From Rhodobacter sp. (lineage in GTDB: Bacteria > Pseudomonadota > Alphaproteobacteria > Rhodobacterales > Rhodobacteraceae), in contig DPZQ01000062.1 in assembly GCA_003536295.1 (NCBI GenBank), positions 1 to 5,072 of the forward strand: DNA of 5,072 bases, in the 5' to 3' direction. Position 1 is the first letter of the stretch; every line of letters starts with the position of its first letter. Position numbers and translations under genes: made by a program. Shown here in pieces: positions 1 through 5,072 of this stretch. The notes beneath the pieces are model-generated. The model saw nothing but the letters and a program-made list of their open reading frames with translations, did not search any database and had not been told where the DNA came from.

Positions 1-420
1 GCTTGCGGTGGTCCTTGTGGGCATTTTCTGGGGGGCTGGTGCTTGTAGGCCCAAATTGGTTTGTACTTCGATCCCGCCGGATTCATTGAGGCGCTGCTGG
101 GCTTCGCGGGCGGCCTCTTCGCGCAAAATGCTTAAGACGGTCTCATCAATGGGTTTGCGGTCGGCCTCGCTGGTTTTTCGTTCGGGGGTCACGGCCGCAG
201 GCCTGGGCAGCGTTTCGCTTTCTTGTACGGGAGCGGCCGTTGGCGCGGGGAATGTTGCTGACTTTGGAACTTGGGGTGCGCTGAGAACCTGGTCTTCTTC
301 TTGGCGCATCGCTAACCATGTGTGACCACAATTTGAGCATTGAACCTGGCGGCCCGCATCTCCAACGGAGTCATAGCCAACCTCATAATGGGCTTCGCAA
401 TTAGGACATACAATCTGCAT
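1..420 (-). CDS. MJ0042-type zinc-ribbon domain protein, partial (C-terminus beyond left edge)
   Basis: The minus-strand frame is open from an ATG at 420 to position 1, giving 140 codons with no stop. Seen: an N-terminal zinc ribbon with two CxxC knuckles, C5-x2-C8 and C28-x2-C31, the second in the context QCSNCGHTW. This matches the short MJ0042/zinc_ribbon_4-5 finger found at the start of many proteobacterial proteins. Residues 40-89 are rich in Pro, Ala and Glu and look disordered. Residues 90-111 (PIDETVLSILREEAAREA and on) look like an amphipathic helix. Family knowledge: relatives often carry a transmembrane helix and a C-terminal domain after such a linker; that part would lie off the window. 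A GGGGA stretch about 8 bases upstream of the ATG supports the start. The gene is divergent from ftsE. Its molecular role is unknown; zinc binding is inferred from the cysteines, and a part in envelope or division biology is only a neighbourhood guess. Confidence 0.85.
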   Translation of the reverse strand, partial: MQIVCPNCEAHYEVGYDSVGDAGRQVQCSNCGHTWLAMRQEEDQVLSAPQVPKSATFPAPTAAPVQESETLPRPAAVTPERKTSEADRKPIDETVLSILREEAAREAQQRLNESGGIEVQTNLGLQAPAPQKMPTRTTAS

Positions 421-456
421 CCAATTTCCCCAAGCGCTATTCAACAGCTTTAACCT

Positions 457-485
457 GTTCTAACAATCTATTTTGATACATCCAA
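457..485 (-). promoter_or_regulatory. Weak sigma70-like promoter candidate for the zinc-ribbon gene
   Basis: Read on the minus strand, TTGGAT (480-485) is followed after 17 bases by TAGAAC (457-462). The -35 matches TTGACA at 3 of 6 positions and the -10 matches TATAAT at 4 of 6. The implied transcription start near 450 would leave a leader of about 30 bases before the ATG at 420. The spacing is good but the box matches are poor, so this is only a candidate. Confidence 0.25.
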
Positions 486-560
486 GCCTTTGTGCGGCGT
501 TTTGCTGCCAATGTCATTGAAACTTGGGATTAGTTGGGCGAAACTGACCACTGTTTGGCA

Positions 561-565
561 AAGGA
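561..565 (+). promoter_or_regulatory. Ribosome binding site that fixes the ftsE start
   Basis: AAGGA lies 7 bases before the GTG at 573, an ideal Shine-Dalgarno arrangement. The longer in-frame alternative, TTG at 534, has no comparable purine-rich site at the right distance. This supports the GTG as the real start. Confidence 0.7.
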
Positions 566-572
566 TTGGCGC

Positions 573-1244
573 GTGATTGCATTCGAGCAGGTTGCATATA
601 GTTATGGTGGCACGGCGACCCTGTCCGATGTGACAGTACAAATAGCGTCCGGTTCGTTTCATTTTTTGACCGGCCCTTCGGGGTCGGGCAAGTCGACCTT
701 TTTAAAATTATGTTACGCGGACTTGGTGCCATCACTGGGGCGAGTCTCGGTGTTTGACCAAGACACCCACGCTTTGATACGCGACGACCTGCCGCAAATG
801 CGCCGCAGGATTGGCGTTGTGCATCAAGAATGCCAATTTATTGAGCATCTGTCCGTGATTGATAATGTTATTTTACCTCTGACAGTGGCGGGGCGCGCGG
901 CCTTGCCGAAAGATGTAACGGATTTGCTCAATTGGGTGGGCCTTTCGTCGGTGGTTGGCATGACCCCCGCCGCTTTATCGGGCGGCGAGAGGCAGCGCGT
1001 GGCTTTGGCGCGCGCGGTAATCACGTCACCTGAGATAATCTTAGCGGATGAACCGACGGGAAATGTCGATTGGGAAATGTCTCTGCGCCTGCTGACCCTC
1101 TTGGTTGAACTGAATAAAATGGGAAAAACAATCGTTGTTGCGACCCATGATCTGAATTTGATTCGCACCGTTAAGGCCCAAGTGGCCGCGAGGGTGTTGC
1201 GTATCAAAGACGGGCGCGTTCTGTTGGCTGGGGCTGATTTATGA
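573..1244 (+). CDS. ftsE: Cell division ATP-binding protein FtsE
   Basis: FtsE is the cytoplasmic ATPase of the FtsEX complex, which couples the division ring to activation of septal peptidoglycan hydrolases rather than to transport. From the GTG the protein is 223 residues, close to the roughly 222 usual for FtsE. Seen: Walker A GPSGSGKST at 34-42, Q-loop Q85, ABC signature LSGGE at 135-139, Walker B IILADE at 155-160, D-loop GNVD at 163-166 and switch histidine H192 in ATHD. All catalytic elements are intact. Starting at GTG 573 puts the N-terminus at the family's usual place (MIxFExV-like); a TTG at 534 would add 13 residues without a good ribosome site. The stop overlaps the ftsX start (ATGA), so the pair is probably translationally coupled. 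The Q-loop reads VVHQEC instead of the more usual VVFQDF. General ABC ATPases of the LolD/MacB type are similar, but the ftsX partner settles the identity. Confidence 0.95.
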   Translation: MIAFEQVAYSYGGTATLSDVTVQIASGSFHFLTGPSGSGKSTFLKLCYADLVPSLGRVSVFDQDTHALIRDDLPQMRRRIGVVHQECQFIEHLSVIDNVILPLTVAGRAALPKDVTDLLNWVGLSSVVGMTPAALSGGERQRVALARAVITSPEIILADEPTGNVDWEMSLRLLTLLVELNKMGKTIVVATHDLNLIRTVKAQVAARVLRIKDGRVLLAGADL

Positions 1245-2143
1245 AGCAACGCAGCACCCTTCCCCCGACCGAGGAGTTGAAAACCAAATCCCTGCGCATC
1301 GTTCCGCCCTCGGGGTTGGGCGTGTGGCTTACCGGCCTGACCGCCGCCGCTATGAGTTTTCTTGCGGTTTTCGCGATGGCCTTGGCATTGACGGCGGGGC
1401 TTGTGGCACAAAACTGGTCGTCTGAGTTGCAAGGCCGCGCCACTATCCGCATTTTGCCTAGCAACGAAAATAGCGCGCAACAATTAGATATGCTGTTGCA
1501 AATCTTGGCCCAAACGCCTGGTATTTTAAAGGCCCAGCCCCTAGACAGCGCCACGCAAACCGCGCTTTTGGCCCCTTGGTTGGGCGATGATATTCCTTTT
1601 GACGCGCTGCCATTGCCGCAATTGCTCGATGTCACCTATGCGGGTGAGCGCTATGATTTTGAGGGACTGCGTCTACGCCTTGCAGCCGAGTTGCCAGACG
1701 CGATCATCGACGATCACATGCAGTTTCGCGGTCCGATTTTGGCAGCGGCACAGCAATTGCGCTGGCTGGGCTATGGGGCGCTTGGGCTGATTTTATCAGT
1801 CACAGCGATGATGGTGGTTTTGGCGGCTAATGCCGCGCTTGCGGCCAATGGCACGGTCATTAAAGTATTGCAACTTGTGGGGGCAACTGACCGCTATATC
1901 GTACGCGCCTTTGTGCGTCGCTTTGCGTTGCGGGCCTTTTTGGGCGCCTGTTTTGGCTGTTTGTGTGCTGTTCTTGCCTTGCATTATATGCCAAAAGTGG
2001 CCGAAAACTCGGCGTTTTTGCGGGCTTTTGGATTTGTGCAGGGGCAATGGATTTGGCCTGTGGCCTTGCCGTTTTTTGTGGCAGGAATTGCCTATATAGC
2101 CACGCGTTGGGCTGGCTACCGTAAACTGAAAGAATTGATCTGA
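1241..2143 (+). CDS. ftsX: Cell division protein FtsX (membrane subunit of FtsEX)
   Basis: FtsX is the inner-membrane partner of FtsE; its large extracytoplasmic loop recruits or activates peptidoglycan hydrolase regulators in studied bacteria. The protein is 300 residues. Seen: a basic, hydrophilic N-terminal tail (1-25), a first membrane segment at about 28-57, an extracytoplasmic domain of about 118 residues (58-175) beginning with a beta-like stretch ATIRILP, then three further membrane segments at about 176-201, 228-250 and 270-288. That four-segment layout is the FtsX topology. The stretch VIKVLQLVGATDRYIVRAF at 206-224 fits the conserved cytoplasmic FtsX/MacB-type coupling region with its GAT core. 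The start overlaps the ftsE stop by 4 bases, and a GGGG run at 1230-1233 sits 7 bases upstream. The stop shares one base with the plsC start. No periplasmic hydrolase or EnvC-like partner gene lies in the window. Confidence 0.93.
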   Translation: MKQRSTLPPTEELKTKSLRIVPPSGLGVWLTGLTAAAMSFLAVFAMALALTAGLVAQNWSSELQGRATIRILPSNENSAQQLDMLLQILAQTPGILKAQPLDSATQTALLAPWLGDDIPFDALPLPQLLDVTYAGERYDFEGLRLRLAAELPDAIIDDHMQFRGPILAAAQQLRWLGYGALGLILSVTAMMVVLAANAALAANGTVIKVLQLVGATDRYIVRAFVRRFALRAFLGACFGCLCAVLALHYMPKVAENSAFLRAFGFVQGQWIWPVALPFFVAGIAYIATRWAGYRKLKELI

Positions 2144-2895
2144 TGCGCTATGCTTGGCAATGGATATTATCTCTGATCTTTGTGATCCAAATGTATCTGT
2201 CTTTGGCAGTGATTTCGATAAGCTATTTTCCTTATGCGATTGTCTCGCCCAAAGGGGCGCAGGCGGCTTGTCGCAGCTTTGGCCGCTGGGTCACCTTCTC
2301 GGCAAAATGGTTGGTAGGTATCACCAGCGAAATTAGGGGACAAGTGCCAGATGCAGGGGTTTTGATCGCCTCAAAGCACCAATCTTTCTTTGATATTATC
2401 TTGCTGTTCTCGACTTTGCGAACCCCGCGTTTTGTGATGAAAAGCGAGCTGCGCTTTGTGCCGTTTTTGGGCTATTACGCGCTGCGTATTGGCTGTGTGC
2501 CGATCAACCGCGGCAAGCGCGGAGCTGCGATTGCTAAGATGTTGGCGGATGTCCAGTCCGGCTACACACCCGAGGGGCAGTTGATCATCTACCCTCAAGG
2601 AACCCGTGTCCCACCTGGGGTGTACATGCCCTATAAGGTGGGCTCGGCCATTCTTTATAAGCAGTTGGGCCAAGACTGCGTGCCAGTGGCCACGAATGTA
2701 GGCCTATTTTGGCCTAAACGTGGCATTTACCGTACGCCAGGTCATGCGGTGTTGGAGTTTATGGCACCTATTGCCGCTGGCGAAAAGACCCATGATTTTA
2801 TGGAGAAAATTGAAGATGTGATTGAAAATCAGTCGAACAAACTGATGAAAGAGGCAGGGTTCACTCTGCCCGACTCTAGCCCTGAAAACCCCTAA
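2143..2895 (+). CDS. plsC: 1-acyl-sn-glycerol-3-phosphate acyltransferase (PlsC family)
   Basis: PlsC acylates lysophosphatidic acid at position 2 to give phosphatidic acid, the precursor of membrane phospholipids, at the inner membrane. The protein is 250 residues. Seen: an N-terminal hydrophobic segment (about 7-33), motif I HQSFFD with H79 and D84 as the HX4D catalytic pair, K100 in FVMKSEL, motif II GCVPINR at 117-123 with R123, motif III YPQGTR at 150-155, and motif IV VPVATNVGLFW at 180-190. All four blocks are in the expected order and spacing. Motif III has Gln152 where the family consensus FPEGTR has Glu. The ATG shares a base with the ftsX stop (TGATG), so translation is likely coupled to ftsX. 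The C-terminus converges on accA. A lyso-ornithine-lipid acyltransferase (OlsA-like) or another paralogue cannot be excluded from sequence alone, so the family is firmer than the substrate. Confidence 0.87.
   Translation: MRYAWQWILSLIFVIQMYLSLAVISISYFPYAIVSPKGAQAACRSFGRWVTFSAKWLVGITSEIRGQVPDAGVLIASKHQSFFDIILLFSTLRTPRFVMKSELRFVPFLGYYALRIGCVPINRGKRGAAIAKMLADVQSGYTPEGQLIIYPQGTRVPPGVYMPYKVGSAILYKQLGQDCVPVATNVGLFWPKRGIYRTPGHAVLEFMAPIAAGEKTHDFMEKIEDVIENQSNKLMKEAGFTLPDSSPENP
2853..2870 (-). terminator. Possible accA transcription terminator hairpin inside the plsC 3' end
   Basis: Arms GGCAGGG (2853-2859) and CTCTGCC (2864-2870) pair over 7 bp, with one G-T apposition, around a TTCA loop. Read on the minus strand, the hairpin lies about 22 bases past the accA stop and is followed by the pyrimidine-rich TCTTTCATCAGTTT. 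That is a poor T-tract, and the hairpin is also plsC coding sequence, so this is a weak candidate. Confidence 0.3.
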
Positions 2896-3851
2896 GCGGC
2901 CAGACCTTTGGTGCCTATGTTTAAATATTTTTGACGACGGTCTTTCACCAGCTCGGCCGCTGATTTTCCGGCAAGCTCCTGCAACATAAGTTCGATTGCT
3001 TTGCCCACGGCCGAAATGGTTTGGGCGCGGCCGCGCTGCGCGCCTCCAACTGGTTCATTGATGATACGATCCGCAACACCCAGTTTTTGTAAATCTTGGG
3101 CTGTCAGGCGCAATGCCTCAGCCGCTTCGCGCATTTTATTGGCGTCTTTCCACAGAATTGAGGCGCAACCCTCGGGCGAGATGACGGAATAAATCGAATG
3201 TTCCAACATGGCTAAACGATTTGCCGTTGCAAAAGCTACAGCACCGCCAGAGCCCCCTTCGCCAATGATCACTGAAATCAATGGTACGCCAATTTCCAAA
3301 CATTTCTGGGTCGAACGCGCAATTGCTTCGGCTTGGCCACGCTCTTCCGCACCTTTGCCAGGAAAGGCGCCGGGCGTGTCAACCAAGGTGATAACAGGCA
3401 GGTTAAAGCGGTGGGCCATATCCATCAGGCGAATGGCTTTGCGGTAACCTTCGGGGCGAGCCATGCCAAAGTTACGTTCAATGCGCGATTTGGTGTCATT
3501 GCCCTTTTCATGGCCGATCACCATCACGGGCTGGTCGTTAAATCGTGCCAAACCGCCCATAACGGCGTGATCGTCAGCAAAGTTGCGATCCCCCGCAAGG
3601 GGGGTATATTCGGTAAAAAGTGTTTCAATATAATCTTTGGTATGTGGGCGGTCAGCGTGGCGGGCTACCTGACATTTGCGCCAAGGGCTCAGATCATTAT
3701 AAAGATCAACCAGCATCGTCTTGGCTTTTTTGTCCAGGGCTGCGGCCTCTTTTTCAATATCCATTTCAGAATTGTCGCGCGCCAAAGCCCGAAGTTCTTC
3801 TGCTTTGCCTTCGATCTCGGCCAATGGTTTTTCAAATTCGAGGTAATTCAT
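2892..3851 (-). CDS. accA: Acetyl-CoA carboxylase carboxyltransferase subunit alpha
   Basis: AccA with AccD forms the carboxyltransferase that moves the carboxyl group from biotin to acetyl-CoA, giving malonyl-CoA, the first committed step of fatty acid synthesis in the cytoplasm. The protein is 319 residues, the same length as E. coli AccA. Seen: an N-terminal helical, coiled-coil-like region with FEKPLAEIE near the start (about 2-50), GDR at 87-89, GHEKGNDTK at 113-121, PEGYRKA at 133-139, DTPGAFPG at 158-165, the glycine-rich GEGGSGGA at 197-204 that forms part of the active-site loop, and SPEGCASILW at 225-234. Everything expected is present. GGAG (3859-3862) lies 7 bases upstream of the ATG. 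The TAG stop interlocks with the plsC TAA in the shared bases 2892-2895. As in many bacteria, accA stands apart from accD and accBC, none of which is in the window. Confidence 0.97.
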   Translation of the reverse strand: MNYLEFEKPLAEIEGKAEELRALARDNSEMDIEKEAAALDKKAKTMLVDLYNDLSPWRKCQVARHADRPHTKDYIETLFTEYTPLAGDRNFADDHAVMGGLARFNDQPVMVIGHEKGNDTKSRIERNFGMARPEGYRKAIRLMDMAHRFNLPVITLVDTPGAFPGKGAEERGQAEAIARSTQKCLEIGVPLISVIIGEGGSGGAVAFATANRLAMLEHSIYSVISPEGCASILWKDANKMREAAEALRLTAQDLQKLGVADRIINEPVGGAQRGRAQTISAVGKAIELMLQELAGKSAAELVKDRRQKYLNIGTKGLAA

Positions 3852-3878
3852 AGAAACACTCCGTATCGCTGAGCTTTG

Positions 3879-3907
3879 TGTATGCCCACCTCAGTACATT
3901 ATTGCAA
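3879..3907 (-). promoter_or_regulatory. Weak sigma70-like promoter candidate for accA
   Basis: On the minus strand TTGCAA (3902-3907) is followed after 17 bases by CATACA (3879-3884). These match the consensus boxes at 4 of 6 and 3 of 6 positions. The implied leader to the accA ATG is about 20 bases and would include the GGAG ribosome site. Spacing is right but the -10 is poor. Confidence 0.22.
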
Positions 3908-4004
3908 CCAATCACAGCGAAGCCCTGCCAAAAAAAGTACCCAGAGGCTAAGCCTTGACGTGCGCGTCCTCCCATTGTGCTGATCTGGGCCTCCCCTGCC
4001 ATCT

Positions 4005-4021
4005 CAGAACCGGGGTTTCTG
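4005..4021. repeat. Imperfect inverted repeat (dyad), possible operator
   Basis: CAGAACC (4005-4011) and GTTTCTG (4015-4021) are inverted copies matching at 6 of 7 positions around a GGG centre. The 17-base dyad is about 100 bases upstream of the epimerase start. Its size suits a dimeric regulator or a small hairpin, but no T-tract follows, so a terminator is unlikely. Chance occurrence is possible. Confidence 0.35.
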
Positions 4022-4029
4022 CGAAAATA

Positions 4030-4089
4030 GCGAACCTGTGAATATTTATTTTCTTTTGTGGCATTTCATCAAAAAAAAGGCGAATCTGT
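4030..4089 (+). repeat. Pair of 10-base direct repeats GCGAAYCTGT upstream of the epimerase
   Basis: GCGAACCTGT at 4030-4039 and GCGAATCTGT at 4080-4089 differ at one base and start exactly 50 bases apart, flanking an AT-rich stretch. They may be regulator half-sites or an old duplication. No function is established. Confidence 0.35.
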
Positions 4090-4111
4090 TCCAAGAACGC
4101 CCCCGCTTCTT

Positions 4112-4116
4112 AAGGA
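4112..4116 (+). promoter_or_regulatory. Ribosome binding site of the epimerase gene
   Basis: AAGGA lies 7 bases before the ATG at 4124. No in-frame start codon is seen in the roughly 45 bases upstream, so this site settles the start. Confidence 0.7.
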
Positions 4117-4123
4117 AAACAAA

Positions 4124-5072
4124 ATGATTTCAATATATAAGCGCGAGTATCGGCTGGTGCAGCCCTTTGTCATTTCACGCGGGGCGCGGGTTTCAGCAGA
4201 GGTAATTGAGGTGAATATCGCCCGATCTGGCCATATTGGGCGGGGTGAATCACTTCCCTATGCCAGATTTGGCGACAGTTTTACAAAGGCCCATGGCCAG
4301 ATTTCTCAGTTGCCCCCTGATGTCACACGCACCCATTTGCAAACGCTTTTGCCCGCAGGTGCCGCGCGTAATGCCGTTGATTGCGCGCTTTGGGATCTTG
4401 AGGGCAAATCCCAAGCTTTGCGTGTGTGGCAATTGCTAGGCCTTGTGGCCCCTAAACCGCTACAAACGGCCTATACTTTGTCGCTTGATACGCCTCAGGC
4501 GATGCGTGAAAGAGCGATGCAAAATGCCGACCGACCCATTTTAAAATTAAAATTGGGGGGAGTTGATGATCTTGGCCGACTTGAAGCAGTGCGGGCAGGA
4601 GCGCCTAAAAGCCGTTTAATTGTTGACGCCAACGAAGGGTGGACACTGGATATATACCAGTCCCTAGCGCCCTATTTGATGAAATTGGGGGTCGTCTTGG
4701 TCGAGCAGCCCTTCCCAGCGGATGAAGATGATATTTTAGGGGAAATTGCACGTCCTTTACCTATTTGTGCGGATGAATCTTGTCATGACCGCACCAGTTT
4801 AGCGGGGCTTTTGGGGAAATATGATATGGTTAATATCAAACTTGACAAGGCGGGTGGCCTGACTGAGGCCATAGCATTGCGCGATCAGGCCCGCGCAATG
4901 GGCTTTGGGGTGATGGTAGGGTGCATGGTGACCTCAAGCCTTGCGATTGCTCCTGCGGTTTTGTTGGCGCAAGGCGTTGATATGGTAGATCTTGACGCGC
5001 CGATGCTTTTGGCCGAAGACCAGCCCCACGCACTTGAATTTGATCGTGCGACGATCAGCCCGCCCACGCCCC
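4124..5072 (+). CDS. Enolase-superfamily dipeptide epimerase / N-acyl-glutamate racemase (AEE or DgcA type), C-terminus beyond right edge
   Basis: 316 codons are visible with no stop; family members are usually about 320-365 residues, so little is probably missing. Seen: an N-terminal capping domain (about 1-110), then a barrel with the catalytic KxK (K141, K143), metal ligands D168 in VDAN, E194 in VEQP and D217 in ADES, and the opposite-face lysine in NIKLDKAGG (probably K242). This two-lysine arrangement is that of the muconate-lactonizing/L-Ala-D/L-Glu epimerase subgroup, which inverts an alpha carbon by 1,1-proton transfer with Mg2+. DLDAP at 289-293 gives the DxD seen in dipeptide epimerases, where it contacts the substrate's amino group. 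The likely job is recycling murein L-Ala-D-Glu. In marine Rhodobacterales a close relative, DgcA, racemises N-acetyl-D-glutamate in D-glutamate catabolism, and the sequence alone does not let me choose. The gene is divergent from accA and appears to have its own promoter region. Confidence 0.88.
   Translation, partial: MISIYKREYRLVQPFVISRGARVSAEVIEVNIARSGHIGRGESLPYARFGDSFTKAHGQISQLPPDVTRTHLQTLLPAGAARNAVDCALWDLEGKSQALRVWQLLGLVAPKPLQTAYTLSLDTPQAMRERAMQNADRPILKLKLGGVDDLGRLEAVRAGAPKSRLIVDANEGWTLDIYQSLAPYLMKLGVVLVEQPFPADEDDILGEIARPLPICADESCHDRTSLAGLLGKYDMVNIKLDKAGGLTEAIALRDQARAMGFGVMVGCMVTSSLAIAPAVLLAQGVDMVDLDAPMLLAEDQPHALEFDRATISPPTP

Larger units (their letters stand above)
421..572. promoter_or_regulatory. 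Divergent intergenic region between the zinc-ribbon gene and ftsE
   Basis: This 152-base gap separates two divergently read genes, so it should hold promoters for both. I see a weak minus-strand candidate (listed separately), a short perfect inverted repeat AACAG(443-447)/CTGTT(455-459) with a 7-base loop, and the ftsE ribosome binding site at the right end. No convincing plus-strand -35/-10 pair was found: TTGAAA at 517-522 has only GAAACT at the expected -10 spacing. Confidence 0.55.
3852..4123. promoter_or_regulatory. Divergent intergenic region between accA and the epimerase gene
   Basis: This 272-base gap should carry promoters for accA (minus) and the epimerase (plus). The right half is AT-rich, with an AATATTTATTTTCTTTT stretch from 4041 and an A8 run at 4071-4078. 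Seen here: a weak accA promoter candidate, an isolated TTGACG at 3955-3960 without a good -10, an 11-base palindrome AGGCTAAGCCT at 3945-3955, a dyad at 4005-4021 and a 10-base direct repeat (last two listed separately). Two short open frames of 33 and 38 codons lack ribosome sites and were not called. No RNA gene is recognisable. Confidence 0.5.

Noticed and set aside
8..325. A 105-codon plus-strand frame at the left edge
   Set aside because: It is antisense to the zinc-ribbon gene, whose CxxC knuckles identify the real coding strand.
517..545. TTGAAA ... GAAACT as an ftsE promoter
   Set aside because: The -10 matches only 3 of 6 positions and would leave an unremarkable leader; too weak to list as a feature.
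824..1483. A 219-codon minus-strand open frame across the ftsE-ftsX junction
   Set aside because: It lies antisense to two clearly identified genes, has no recognisable domain and has a low-complexity, Arg/Ser/Ala-rich composition typical of a shadow frame.
2895..2961. Perfect 7-base inverted repeat AGCGGCC/GGCCGCT near the accA 3' end
   Set aside because: The arms are separated by 53 bases and no T-tract follows, so a terminator for plsC is not supported; GC-rich 7-mers of this kind recur by chance.
3333..3872. A 179-codon plus-strand open frame antisense to accA
   Set aside because: accA is full length with every family motif on the other strand; this frame shows no domain and is explained by accA codon structure.
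3882..3983. A 33-codon plus-strand open frame upstream of the epimerase
   Set aside because: No ribosome site, no recognisable content, and it overlaps the likely accA promoter.
3955..3983. TTGACG at 3955-3960 as a -35 box for the epimerase gene
   Set aside because: The -35 is good, but the sequence at the right spacing (TGCTGA/GCTGAT) is a poor -10, so no promoter was called.
3948..4064. A 38-codon minus-strand open frame between accA and the epimerase
   Set aside because: It has no Shine-Dalgarno site, no recognisable features, and spans the probable promoter region.

Overview
The window looks like chromosomal core sequence from an alphaproteobacterium, most likely Rhodobacterales (Roseobacter/Rhodobacter group). 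This rests on gene order (MJ0042-type zinc-ribbon gene divergent from ftsE-ftsX-plsC), the family-like proteins, and moderate GC judged by eye. It is an inference from remembered family patterns, not a database match.

Layout. Positions 1-420 (minus strand) hold the N-terminal 140 codons of a zinc-ribbon protein that runs off the left edge. A 152-base divergent intergenic region follows. On the plus strand comes a tightly overlapped three-gene unit: ftsE (573-1244), ftsX (1241-2143) and a plsC-like acyltransferase (2143-2895), joined by ATGA and TGATG overlaps. On the minus strand, accA (2892-3851) converges on plsC so closely that the two stop codons interlock. A 272-base divergent intergenic region separates accA from the last gene, an enolase-superfamily dipeptide epimerase/racemase (4124 to the right edge, missing only its C-terminal end).

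How the genes fit together. FtsE and FtsX form the ABC-type complex that links the cytokinetic ring to peptidoglycan hydrolysis. PlsC makes phosphatidic acid, and AccA is the carboxyltransferase alpha subunit of acetyl-CoA carboxylase, which commits carbon to fatty acids. The epimerase probably handles muropeptide-derived L-Ala-Glu or an N-acyl-glutamate. The shared theme is envelope growth: division, membrane lipid supply and peptidoglycan or D-glutamate turnover.

I see no mobile element, CRISPR array, tRNA, rRNA or clear riboswitch. The region is ordinary core genome. The points worth a second look are local: a Glu-to-Gln change in acyltransferase motif III, an unusual FtsE Q-loop, interlocked convergent stops with a hairpin nearby, repeats upstream of the epimerase, and the epimerase's uncertain substrate.
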